A DNA stretch of 64,000 nucleotides from a candidate division LCP-89 bacterium (GTDB lineage: Bacteria > Electryoneota > B3-LCP). Positions 1 through 7,580 of the stretch are shown here, one piece after another; position 1 is the first letter of the stretch, and the number at the start of each line of letters is the position of its first letter. The notes beneath the pieces are model-generated. The model had not been told where the DNA came from and made no database searches. It worked only from the letters and a program-made list of their open reading frames with translations. Location of the stretch: contig JALGVT010000006.1 in NCBI GenBank assembly GCA_025774555.1, positions 91,166 to 155,165 of the forward strand, written 5' to 3'. Position numbers and translations under genes: made by a program.

Positions 1-2
1 GC

Positions 3-224
3 GATAAAGTCAAGCTTGACTTCATCGATAACGGTCTTGGCATGGGAGAAGATGCAAAAGCGCATGTTTTTAAAGATTTTTTTTCGCAGTCGAAAGATGG
101 CACGGGACTGGGAATGGCGATAGTTAAGCGGATTGTCGAAGCTCACGGAGGAACGATTTCCGTCGAAAGCGAGTTAAGTAGAGGGACTAAATTCACTATC
201 CTTCTGCCTCTGGAAGAGCCATGA
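3..224 (+). CDS. Sensor histidine kinase, C-terminal end (partial)
   Basis: Open frame entering from the left edge. It encodes the end of a GHKL ATPase (HATPase_c) domain: the G1 box reads DNGLGM, followed by a GTGLGMAIVKRIVEAHGG stretch (G2 box and following helix) and the usual RGTKFTILLP final strand. This is the ATP-binding half of a two-component sensor kinase; input and phosphoacceptor domains lie outside the window. The loop before G2 reads FFSQSKDGTGLG rather than the common PFFTTK form. The stop overlaps the next start in ATGA, so it is probably co-transcribed with the metallophosphoesterase. Confidence 0.85.
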   Translation, partial: DKVKLDFIDNGLGMGEDAKAHVFKDFFSQSKDGTGLGMAIVKRIVEAHGGTISVESELSRGTKFTILLPLEEP

Positions 225-1990
225 CCAAAAGCTGCCGTTTAATATTCCTCTTTACTCTCACACTCACATTCATCAGCTTCTCAGCAATTACTCATACCGG
301 AAATACCGCACCTAAGTTTAAGGAAAAACTCTACTCCAATTCCTTTCTCCTTGAAGAACCCACCATAGAAATCTCACCGCAAGGCATTGTTACGGTCATA
401 TTCAATACAAAAAAAACCTGCAAAGGCGGTGAAGCATTCATTGGCATATTCCCTGATGACCTGGAACTGCGGTATCCGGTTCTCCGCAAGCGGGGAAAAA
501 TGGAACTCGTGAATTCCACAACAGTCAAAGTGAAGTTTCAAATTGCCAAGCTTGAAAATAAAGGCTGTGATATAAACCAACAGCGTCAGAAGCGTCAAGG
601 TGATCTCAGTTTCAGGTGCATTCTTTTCGGGGAAAAGCAGCACACTTATGACCGCTGTTTCTCTTATGCACGCGACCAACAGGGCAGATACTTTCGCGCT
701 CCTGCGATCTGCGAAGGACCGTTTATAGATTGTGTAACTGATTCGAGTGCAGTCATATCGTGGGCGTTTGATCAGTTGACAGATAGTTATTTGATTATTC
801 AATCAGATGGATTAACAAAATTAAATCCTGAAGTGAAGCAGGAATTTGAAGTCCCCGTTTCAGGATTGCGCCCTGCTGCGACTTATCGCTATCGAATACA
901 TTGGAGCGAGAGCGATATCCCTTTCCATAGCCGTGAATTCTCGTTTAATACTGCTCCTGAAATCGGATCCGATGAGGCTTTCAGATTCGCCGTTTTAAGC
1001 GATTCAAGGGCGACATACGGAGGCGGAGACAGATCAGTTGAGGGTGTCAATCAAACGGTAATGAATTCTTTATTGAATCAGACGTATCAGCATAAGGTCT
1101 CTTTTATCCTTATGCCCGGTGACTTAGTTTCCGGGTACGTCAGCGATCCCGCTGAACTGGAGAATGAATTTCGATCGCTGAAGAGGATTATCGCGCCTGT
1201 TGGTTCATTGATTCCTATCTATGAAGGAATGGGCAACCATGATCTGGCGCTTCGTTTTTTCGAGGGGGATCGCTACCGTGATTTTGTCCCGAGAAGCGGA
1301 GAAGAGGCTTCCGAAGTGATTTTTGCGAAGCATTTCGTCAATCCCGAGAATGGTCCTGAGCCATATCAGTCCGTCTTTCCTCCTTATAAGGAGAATGTCT
1401 ATTCCTTTGATTGGGGGAACGCTCATATAGTCATGCTTAATAACAATTACATGGAGAAAGGCGAGAGTGACTCAGTCGCGCACTTGCCCGGTGAGCTGGA
1501 AGGTGTGATACGACCTGAGCAGTTGGACTGGCTGGATAAAGATTTGCAGAATGCCAGGTCACGCGGATTAAAGCATCTTTTTGTAGCGCTGCATGAACCG
1601 GCTTTCCCTAACAGCGCTCACGTTGAAGACGCCATGTTCTGGGATGGGGAGAGACCTGAGATTCTGAAGATGCGTGATCGGTTCTGGAAGATTTTATGTA
1701 AATATGAGGTTCTGGCTGCATTTTTCGGGCATGAGCATAATTACAGCAGAGCACTGATAGATTCTACGGTCAATCCGGACTATAACGTCCCAATCTGGCA
1801 GATCATCACGGGAGGAGCCGGAGGTCCTTTCTACAAAGAAGAAACTGACACCCCCTGGTCGCATACTGTTAAGAAGTTTTATCCGTTGACGCATCTCTGT
1901 CTGCTCGAAGTTGAAGGCGACAAAGTAACACTCACGGTAAAATCCGGCGAAGGATTTGAGATTGAACGGGTGATTCTCAATGAACATTGA
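221..1990 (+). CDS. Secreted calcineurin-like metallophosphoesterase, purple acid phosphatase-like
   Basis: 589 residues with an N-terminal signal peptide (about residues 1-26, hydrophobic LIFLFTLTLTFISFS). A beta-rich, fibronectin-like N-terminal region (to about 245) precedes a calcineurin-type phosphoesterase domain. Metal-binding motifs are in order: D261 (VLSDSR), D301 (PGDL), N339-H340-D341 (GNHD), H458 (LHEP) and H504/H506 (GHEHNYSR). The arrangement resembles bacterial purple acid phosphatase-like proteins acting on phosphomonoesters or diesters outside the cytoplasm; the substrate cannot be told. The ATG overlaps the stop of the kinase upstream (ATGA). No sorting tail is present, so a periplasmic location is likely. 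Confidence 0.88.
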   Translation: MTKSCRLIFLFTLTLTFISFSAITHTGNTAPKFKEKLYSNSFLLEEPTIEISPQGIVTVIFNTKKTCKGGEAFIGIFPDDLELRYPVLRKRGKMELVNSTTVKVKFQIAKLENKGCDINQQRQKRQGDLSFRCILFGEKQHTYDRCFSYARDQQGRYFRAPAICEGPFIDCVTDSSAVISWAFDQLTDSYLIIQSDGLTKLNPEVKQEFEVPVSGLRPAATYRYRIHWSESDIPFHSREFSFNTAPEIGSDEAFRFAVLSDSRATYGGGDRSVEGVNQTVMNSLLNQTYQHKVSFILMPGDLVSGYVSDPAELENEFRSLKRIIAPVGSLIPIYEGMGNHDLALRFFEGDRYRDFVPRSGEEASEVIFAKHFVNPENGPEPYQSVFPPYKENVYSFDWGNAHIVMLNNNYMEKGESDSVAHLPGELEGVIRPEQLDWLDKDLQNARSRGLKHLFVALHEPAFPNSAHVEDAMFWDGERPEILKMRDRFWKILCKYEVLAAFFGHEHNYSRALIDSTVNPDYNVPIWQIITGGAGGPFYKEETDTPWSHTVKKFYPLTHLCLLEVEGDKVTLTVKSGEGFEIERVILNEH

Positions 1991-2048
1991 AATTGTATAT
2001 CCGGCAGAAACCACTAATCCACTCGATGAACAATTACATAAAAATAGC

Positions 2049-2077
2049 TTGAAATCGAGATTAATAAATGTTATATT
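2049..2077 (+). promoter_or_regulatory. Promoter of tRNA-Glu
   Basis: TTGAAA at 2049-2054, 17-base spacer, TATATT at 2072-2077, then tRNA-Glu 21 bases further on. It fits the TTGnnn-N17-TATATT pattern found repeatedly in this window. Confidence 0.7.
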
Positions 2078-2098
2078 TCTTGGACCGTTAATTTCAAC

Positions 2099-2170
2099 GG
2101 CCCCTTCGTCTAGTGGTTAGGACTCAGGGTTTTCGACCCTGCAACAGGGGTTCAAGTCCCCTAGGGGTCA
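2099..2170 (+). tRNA. tRNA-Glu (TTC)
   Basis: 72-nt cloverleaf. Acceptor strands GGCCCCT/AGGGGTC with discriminator A, anticodon stem CAGGG/CCCTG around loop TTTTCGA (anticodon TTC), T-arm CAGGGGTTCAAGTCCCCT. The 3' CCA is not encoded. Confidence 0.96.
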
Positions 2171-2304
2171 CAATTCTTTCTCAGCGACACGAATTGATTT
2201 AATTCTGCGGATCAGGTGTCCGCAGGTTCAATATATCGGCGAACCATCATATTATTATTTCATGATGTGATAGGGTCATTATAACTATTATAGGGGGTGT
2301 AGTA

Positions 2305-2676
2305 ATGAGCCGTAAAGTTCTTGTTGTCGATGACGACAACACTATCCGCGTGTTGATGCAGGATTATTTAGGTAATCTCGATTTTGAGATATACCATGCT
2401 TCTGACGGGAAGATAGGGTGGGATCTATTTCAAAAGCATAAGCCTGATCTGGTAATCACCGATATATTTATGCCGCAGATGACAGGAGTGGAGCTTTTAG
2501 AGGCGGTTAAATCGAGCGATCACCCTGTTCCGGTCGTGCTGATCAGCGGCGTTTCACTGTCTGATGCCGAGATTCAGATGCAGCGTGAAAGAGCGGACGG
2601 TTTCCTTGAGAAGCCGTATATGTTCTGGCAGATGAAAGACCTCATAAGCAAGCTGCTCCCTGACGCTTTGCCCTGA
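2305..2676 (+). CDS. Single-domain response regulator (receiver only)
   Basis: 123 residues, one CheY-like receiver domain and no output domain. The acidic pocket is D10/D11 (VVDDD), the phosphoacceptor D53 (ITDIFMP), the switch S81 (LISG) and the conserved K103-P104 (EKP). Such stand-alone receivers relay phosphate or bind a partner protein. The start is supported by an AGGGGGTG Shine-Dalgarno about 6 bases upstream. It is transcribed alone between tRNA-Glu and a strong terminator; the partner kinase is unknown, and the kinase fragment at the left edge is only a positional candidate. Confidence 0.93.
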   Translation: MSRKVLVVDDDNTIRVLMQDYLGNLDFEIYHASDGKIGWDLFQKHKPDLVITDIFMPQMTGVELLEAVKSSDHPVPVVLISGVSLSDAEIQMQRERADGFLEKPYMFWQMKDLISKLLPDALP

Positions 2677-2705
2677 TAGCAGAAAAAGACTAATCTGATC
2701 ATAGA

Positions 2706-2735
2706 AAATGGCTGCCGCGGCAGCCATTTCTTGCT
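2706..2735 (+). terminator. Rho-independent terminator of the response regulator
   Basis: Perfect 12-bp inverted repeat AAATGGCTGCCG / CGGCAGCCATTT (2706-2717, 2718-2729), then CTTGCTTTT. Confidence 0.85.
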
Positions 2736-2762
2736 TTTATGAATTAAAAAAAATTATAAGAC

Positions 2763-2791
2763 TTGACAATAGCAGCGAAGTTCGTTATATT
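2763..2791 (+). promoter_or_regulatory. Promoter of the VCBS/T9SS protein
   Basis: TTGACA at 2763-2768, 17 bases, TATATT at 2786-2791. The -35 is a perfect consensus. A longer in-frame ATG lies at 2763 inside this promoter, so translation must begin downstream at 2817. Confidence 0.8.
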
Positions 2792-2816
2792 GAAACATGT
2801 TTTTAGGGATGCTGCT

Positions 2817-4718
2817 ATGAATTTCCGATATTTATTGCTTATTCTTGTATTCTGCTCCTTTGCCCAAGCTGAAACCTACCTTTCACCTCTCGACTTCGGC
2901 TTGTCCCTGATGGAACACGGGATGGTCGATTACTGCAACACGCCAGACAATATCCAATGCGGCAACTACAACAGCGACTGCTATCCAGATATTGCTCGTT
3001 TTAACGGCAATAAGCTGGAGATTTTCCTCTTCATGGGAAAAGGCTATACGCCTGAACCGCAGCAATCCCGCATCTTCATGCAACCAATAAAATCTCTCAC
3101 TTTCGATGACAATATCTGGGATAGCATTGATAATTTAGTGGTGACCTTTGAGGATAACTCTGAGAAAACATTCTGCCATAATGGTGGATGTCTGGACCTG
3201 AGCGGCACACCTAAAAGCCAGTCAAAACCCGAAATCCCCCGCCGCGTAAGCGAAGCGGATTTCGAGATAGTTTGGGAGAGCGAACCGCGACCCTATGGGA
3301 TGGATCGTTGCGCAGTTGGTGATTTGGATAATGATGGGATTAATGAACTGGTGACTTGGTGGAAAGAGGAATATTATAGCCTTGATGCCTGGATTCTCAT
3401 TTATAAGAGTATCGGAGATGATGAATATGAACTTTTCATGGAAGAACCCTTCTACACTATTGAAGCACCCCATCCTATTCTCTCCCAATTATTGATTACT
3501 GACCTTGATCAGAATGGACAAAAAGAGCTCATTTACACAAGAGAATACACCTATATCTGGGAGTTCTCAGCGCCGGGCGAATATATTCCCTGGAATTGCA
3601 GTATTCATTTCTCTCGCGCCGTAGTCGATGTAGAGGTATGTGATGTGGACCAGGACAACATTCTAGAACTGGCTTTTGTCACTTCGAATTACGAATTGAC
3701 TCCCCCCACCATGTACCAAGTTGAAGAATTTTCAAATAAAAGTCCCTACCCCTGGCACTCCTATGGTTTTACCCCTATATGGTCAACTTGGCAGGATTGG
3801 GTAGATAATCGTTTAGCCGTAGGCGATTTTGATAATGATGGGGCGGTTGATATTGTATCAGGGAATTTTGGCTCTGTTGGGAGTTATGATCCAATAGATA
3901 TTCAGTTTTTCCGCTATGACAGCGCAGGACCACCATATTTTCAACAGCAATGGCTGCATACGGGACTCCCCTTATCCTGCGCCACACCGGTTATCGCAGA
4001 TATGGATATGGTTATTGATGGAGAAAATGAGCTCTTCGCCGCTGGACTATTCCCCAATGGCGGGTCAGCATTTATCTGGGAATCCACAGGGTTTGGCACT
4101 GGTTATGCTTCCTGGCAGGATACCACCAATTTAATTTACGGTCCTCATGAATCAGTATTAGGGATTATTGATGATACTCCTTCTATAATGACAACAGTTA
4201 TTTATTTCCAAAATCAGAATAATACACTGCTTCGTCTGTTTGGATTAGAAAATTCTCATTATCGATGTCTATGGCGAAGCGCTTCATTAGATAGCGTGGC
4301 ATATTACAATTCTCTGTTTATAGATATTGATCAAGATGGCAAAGACAACTTTATAACTGGCTCATGGGTGTACGATTTCATGACTCCTAATAAAATTTTC
4401 GACTGGGAGCAAACGTCATCGGGAGTATTTATAAATCCGGGTTATACCAAAGTTCATTCCTTCACACTTCACCGAAACTATCCCAATCCTTTTAATAGTT
4501 CGACGGTCATTCCGTTTGAATTATCCAAGCCTTCTGATATTCGATTATCCATTTACGATATTTACGGGAGAATAGTCCATGAACACAGGGAAAATAACTT
4601 AGCGCCCGGGCATTATTCGGTCGATTGGCGAGCTTCAGACTTATCGTCCGGTATATATATTATTAAACTGATAGCAAAGGGTGAAAAGCAGATCATAAAG
4701 GGGGTGTTGATGAAATGA
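2817..4718 (+). CDS. Secreted FG-GAP/VCBS-repeat protein with type IX sorting tail
   Basis: 633 residues from the ATG at 2817, chosen because it starts a clean signal peptide (MNFRYLLLILVFCSFAQA) behind AGGGAT and because the alternative at 2763 lies in the promoter. At least five Asp-rich calcium-loop repeats of the FG-GAP/VCBS kind are visible: DLDNDGINEL, DLDQNGQKEL, DVDQDNILEL, DFDNDGAVDI and DIDQDGKDN. They suggest a beta-propeller or integrin-like fold. The last ~80 residues are a Por/type IX sorting domain (NYPNPFNSSTVIPFEL...GRIVHE...GHYSVDWRASDLSSGIYIIKL). The role is unknown; such proteins are cell-surface or released. It is transcribed alone. Confidence 0.88.
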   Translation: MNFRYLLLILVFCSFAQAETYLSPLDFGLSLMEHGMVDYCNTPDNIQCGNYNSDCYPDIARFNGNKLEIFLFMGKGYTPEPQQSRIFMQPIKSLTFDDNIWDSIDNLVVTFEDNSEKTFCHNGGCLDLSGTPKSQSKPEIPRRVSEADFEIVWESEPRPYGMDRCAVGDLDNDGINELVTWWKEEYYSLDAWILIYKSIGDDEYELFMEEPFYTIEAPHPILSQLLITDLDQNGQKELIYTREYTYIWEFSAPGEYIPWNCSIHFSRAVVDVEVCDVDQDNILELAFVTSNYELTPPTMYQVEEFSNKSPYPWHSYGFTPIWSTWQDWVDNRLAVGDFDNDGAVDIVSGNFGSVGSYDPIDIQFFRYDSAGPPYFQQQWLHTGLPLSCATPVIADMDMVIDGENELFAAGLFPNGGSAFIWESTGFGTGYASWQDTTNLIYGPHESVLGIIDDTPSIMTTVIYFQNQNNTLLRLFGLENSHYRCLWRSASLDSVAYYNSLFIDIDQDGKDNFITGSWVYDFMTPNKIFDWEQTSSGVFINPGYTKVHSFTLHRNYPNPFNSSTVIPFELSKPSDIRLSIYDIYGRIVHEHRENNLAPGHYSVDWRASDLSSGIYIIKLIAKGEKQIIKGVLMK

Positions 4719-4770
4719 CACACAGAGTGTGTCATCCCCCGACTTGTCGGGGGATCCAGAAAATGTCGGC

Positions 4771-4794
4771 GTCGGGGACGACCACCGACTACGG
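4771..4794 (+). repeat. GTCGGGG...CGACTACGG dispersed block, copy 1
   Basis: Core GTCGGGGACGACCACCGACT then ACGG. Other copies are at 60058-60087, 61791-61820, 63545-63574 and 63879-63907; the left half of the longer copies is a duplicated GTCGGGG. Confidence 0.75.
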
Positions 4795-4812
4795 AGATGT
4801 AGGTGCATGGCG

Positions 4813-4864
4813 GTGCGCCCTTTTTTTGCCCCTTTCTTTTTCAAGGGGGGAGTAAGGGGGGATC
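4813..4864 (-). repeat. C-tract/G-tract dispersed repeat, inverted copy
   Basis: Reads GTGCGCCC, T-tract, GCCCC, then TTTTTCAAGGGGGG and AAGGGGGGATC. It is the reverse orientation of the copies at 59987-60046 and 63744-63810 (GATCCCCCCTT...AAAAGGGGGG...GGGCGCAC). Confidence 0.7.
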
Positions 4865-5112
4865 TGTTTTTAAGGAATCTGGTGGACTGCTCCGAAGGAG
4901 TGCCTTCGGCACGCTTCGGCTTCGCCTGCACTTAGTCTACCCTACATTTACTGGGAAAAATGCAACGATCATGAAGATATTCATACAGACCCTGATAGCG
5001 ACTGCACTGCTGGTGTGTGGCCGGGACAGCTTCACCCGAAGGGTGCCGACGCACAGTCGGGATGTCCCGGATGATTACGTGGTTCGCACATAACAAATAA
5101 CCAACAAATCTC

Positions 5113-5141
5113 TTGATTTCCAATTTGTATTGTTGTATATT
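5113..5141 (+). promoter_or_regulatory. Orphan promoter-like sequence 1
   Basis: TTGATT (5113-5118), 17 bases, TATATT (5136-5141), followed by GTATATA. No annotated gene follows on this strand. Closely similar sequences occur at 58027 and 58158. Confidence 0.5.
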
Positions 5142-5267
5142 GTATATAGCAACCCTTAATATACACCAAATCAAATCCGCGCAATCCATTTAAATCCGCG
5201 TCATCCGTGATCTTTTTTACCAGCAACCAGCAACCAGCAACCAGCAACTAAATATTTCTTGACAACC

Positions 5268-5299
5268 GACAAATTTGTCAACCCCGACAAAAATGTCGG
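5268..5299. promoter_or_regulatory. Operator-like dyads
   Basis: A perfect palindrome GACAAATTTGTC (5268-5279) is followed after four bases by CCGACA-AAAA-TGTCGG (5284-5299). A TATAAT lies at 5313-5318. Weaker relatives (CGACAAATATGGCG, GTCGAAATCTGTCG, GTCGAATTTGTC) follow to 5450. This could be a regulator-binding array or RNA stems; no regulator can be named. Confidence 0.35.
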
Positions 5300-5333
5300 A
5301 CACCTTAATTCGTATAATAACAATTAAATAACA

Positions 5334-5417
5334 ATGAAAAACGACAAATATGGCGAAAATACAAATCCCCCGCACGAACCTGTCGAAATCTGTCGCTTTT
5401 GTGCGGGGCAGGTTTAA
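5334..5417 (+). CDS. Possible 27-residue CxxC peptide (speculative)
   Basis: ATG at 5334, 27 codons, TAA. It sits 15 bases after a TATAAT at 5313-5318 and after the dyads. The product is Lys/Asn/Glu/Pro-rich and ends in CRFCAGQV, a single CxxC that could bind metal or be the start of a truncated zinc-ribbon protein. There is no clear Shine-Dalgarno. It may be chance. Confidence 0.2.
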   Translation: MKNDKYGENTNPPHEPVEICRFCAGQV

Positions 5418-5466
5418 AAATCAAACATCATCTCCGTCGAATTTGTCACCCGCCCAGAGTGTAAAA

Positions 5467-5603
5467 AAAGGAGCTGTCCAAAAAGTCCATTTATTGTCAC
5501 GCGAACGAAGTGTGGCGATCTTATGGTTTTGTAAAACAGGAGATTGCCACGTCTCTACGTTCCTCGCAATGACTCAATATTCCTCTTTTGGGACAGCCCC
5601 TTT
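5467..5603. repeat. Palindromic element, A-type core, copy 1
   Basis: Ends AAAGGAGCTGTCCAAAAAG and CTTTTGGGACAGCCCCTTT are near-perfect inverted repeats. The core is itself palindromic: GCGAACGAAGTGTGGCGATC ... GATTGCCACGTCTCTACGTT. It has no ORF and lies in the 3' gap after hslU; as a long hairpin it may end transcription. Confidence 0.85.
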
Positions 5604-5629
5604 ATTTATACTAACATAATCTTATTGCG

Positions 5630-7015
5630 TTACAGTATGTACCTCGATAGATCCTCATCGTCGAGAATGCTGTCGAGGCTCTTTTTTACGTCACTTCTCT
5701 TTATGGAAACCTCTTTAATACCCCGTTTGGGCAGCATGAAAAGAAGCTCTTCCAAGAGTGTCGTCATGACCGTGTGAAGTCGGCGGGCTCCTATGTTTTC
5801 CATATTGCGGTTCACTTTATCTGCGATGGCGGCTATCTCCTTAATCGCATCTTTTGTGAAGGTGAGTTTTACGCCTTCCGCTTTCAGCAGTTCGGTGTAC
5901 TGTTTTGCCAGCGCGTTGCGCGGTTCGGTCAGGATACGCACGAATTCCCTGGCGCTCAGTGAGTCAAGTTCCACGCGAATTGGGAATCGTCCCTGCAATT
6001 CGGGAATCAAATCCGACGGTTTGCTCGCATGGAAAGCTCCTGCGGCGACAAAGAGGATATGATCCGTTTTTACGATGCCGTATTTCGTAACGACGCTGGT
6101 GCCCTCGATCACCGGCAGGATGTCTCGCTGCACACCCTCGCGGCTGACTTCAGGACCGCTGCCGCCATTCCCTACTATCTTATCGATTTCATCGACGAAT
6201 ATAATTCCCAGATTCTCAGTGCGGTCAACTGCTTCCATGATTACCTTGTCCATGTCGATCAGCTTGGTAATTTCATCCTGCATGAGAATTTTTCGAGCTT
6301 CAGCAATGGTCGTTTTACGCTTTTTTTGCTTCTTGGGAACGATGCCTCCAAAGATGTCCTGGATATTCAAACCCATCTCTTCCATGCCGACCGGGCTGAA
6401 TATCTGCATCATGCTGAAGCGATCTTCCGATACGTCCAATTCTATCATCTTCTCTTCGAGCAGTCCTTCTTCCAGCTTCGAGCGCATTTTATCACGTGTT
6501 CTCTCACGTTTTTCACGGAGCTGCTTTCTGGCGTGAACTACAGCCGGAACGTTATCCGTTGGTGTTATATCATCATCCGGTTCGATTTCAGGGAGGGGCA
6601 GGAGCAGATCTATTATTTTTTCAGTCACTGCCGCTTTAGCTTGCGGCTGTACCGCGATGGCGGCATCCGCTTTCGCTTTGGATACAGCGATATCGACGAG
6701 ATCCCTGACCATGGATTCAACGTCTCTGCCGACATAACCTACTTCAGTAAATTTCGACGCTTCGATCTTTAAGAAAGGAGCATTTGCCAGACCGGCTAAT
6801 CTGCGTGCGATTTCCGTTTTACCCACGCCAGTGGGACCGATCATAATGATGTTGTTCGGCAGGATTTCATCCCGCAACTCTCCCTCCACCTGCTGACGCC
6901 GCCAGCGGTTTCTCAGAGCAATAGCAACGCACCGTTTGGCATTGCTCTGTCCAATAATATATTTATCCAGCTCTTTAACGATTTCTTTTGGCTTTAACGC
7001 TTCATTGTCTTTCAA
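5630..7015 (-). CDS. hslU: ATP-dependent protease ATPase subunit HslU
   Basis: 461 residues, typical for HslU, the hexameric AAA+ unfoldase that feeds HslV in the cytoplasm. Visible: GxVG pore loop GYVGRD (93-98), Walker A GPTGVGKTE (60-68), Walker B IIFVDE (271-276), an inserted charged I-domain (about 111-245) and the C-terminal LSRYIL tail that docks into HslV. The start is TTG at 7013-7015, supported by GAGGAG seven bases upstream inside the end of hslV. It is translationally coupled to hslV with a one-base gap. The next in-frame ATG would remove nothing essential, so the exact start is likely rather than certain. Confidence 0.96.
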   Translation of the reverse strand: MKDNEALKPKEIVKELDKYIIGQSNAKRCVAIALRNRWRRQQVEGELRDEILPNNIIMIGPTGVGKTEIARRLAGLANAPFLKIEASKFTEVGYVGRDVESMVRDLVDIAVSKAKADAAIAVQPQAKAAVTEKIIDLLLPLPEIEPDDDITPTDNVPAVVHARKQLREKRERTRDKMRSKLEEGLLEEKMIELDVSEDRFSMMQIFSPVGMEEMGLNIQDIFGGIVPKKQKKRKTTIAEARKILMQDEITKLIDMDKVIMEAVDRTENLGIIFVDEIDKIVGNGGSGPEVSREGVQRDILPVIEGTSVVTKYGIVKTDHILFVAAGAFHASKPSDLIPELQGRFPIRVELDSLSAREFVRILTEPRNALAKQYTELLKAEGVKLTFTKDAIKEIAAIADKVNRNMENIGARRLHTVMTTLLEELLFMLPKRGIKEVSIKRSDVKKSLDSILDDEDLSRYIL

Positions 7016-7016
7016 T

Positions 7017-7556
7017 TTATAGCTCCTCGACCGTGATTTGGTCGTTGGTGTAAATGCAAATAGTGGAAGCGATTAGCAGCGCTTCTCTGGCAATCTCAAT
7101 CGCCGACATCCTGGTATGCTTGATGAGGGATCGCGCGGCGCCCAGAGCTTCCGGCGCGCCGGAACCGATAGCTAAAATGCCGTCATCCGGTTCGACAACT
7201 TCGCCAGTACCGCTGATCATCAGAATTGTCTTTTTGCTTACCACGGCTAAGACTGCTTCAAGGTTGCGGAGATATTTATCAGTGCGCCACTCTTTCGCCA
7301 GTTCAACGGCGGCGCGCCGCAGGTCGTCGGGATGCGCCTCCAAATGTCCTTCGAATCTCTCGAAGAGCGCCAGCGCGTCCGCAACGGCGCCGGCGAAACC
7401 AGCTAGGACTTTCCCCTCCCCGAGACGCCTGATCTTCCTACCGGTATGTTTCAATATCACCTCGCCGTAGGTCAATTGACCGTCGCCGGCGATGGCGGCT
7501 TTTCCCTTGTGGCGGATAGCCAGTATTGTTGTGCTTCGGAACTCTGGATTTTTCAT
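7017..7556 (-). CDS. hslV: ATP-dependent protease proteolytic subunit HslV
   Basis: 179 residues, proteasome beta-like threonine protease. The catalytic Thr is T9 in [12 protein letters not shown], so an eight-residue propeptide (MKNPEFRS) must be removed, longer than the single Met of E. coli HslV. The GDGQ strand and the GSG motif ([10 protein letters not shown]) are present. Second gene of the apparent dnaG-hslV-hslU transcript, 24 bases after dnaG. Confidence 0.96.
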   Translation of the reverse strand: MKNPEFRSTTILAIRHKGKAAIAGDGQLTYGEVILKHTGRKIRRLGEGKVLAGFAGAVADALALFERFEGHLEAHPDDLRRAAVELAKEWRTDKYLRNLEAVLAVVSKKTILMISGTGEVVEPDDGILAIGSGAPEALGAARSLIKHTRMSAIEIAREALLIASTICIYTNDQITVEEL

Positions 7557-7580
7557 TTTTTCTCTCCCGGCAGCCGGGCG

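Larger units (their letters stand above)
4719..5629. other. Repeat-rich intergenic region (911 bp)
   Basis: No convincing long gene. From left to right it holds a GTCGGGG-type block (4771-4794), an inverted copy of the C-tract/G-tract repeat (4813-4864), CTTCGGCAC-type GC-rich fragments (about 4890-4930, 5035-5070), an orphan promoter (5113-5141), AATCCGCGTCATCCGTG (about 5193), accagca heptamers (5220-5250), dyads (5268-5299), a 27-codon ORF and one palindromic element (5467-5603). All lie between convergent genes. Confidence 0.75.

Noticed and set aside
2763..2816. Upstream ATG extension of the VCBS protein
   Set aside because: Would place the start codon in the -35 box and put extra residues ahead of a clean signal peptide.
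6029..6772. 247-codon open frame on the plus strand
   Set aside because: Antisense to hslU, composition follows the hslU codons.
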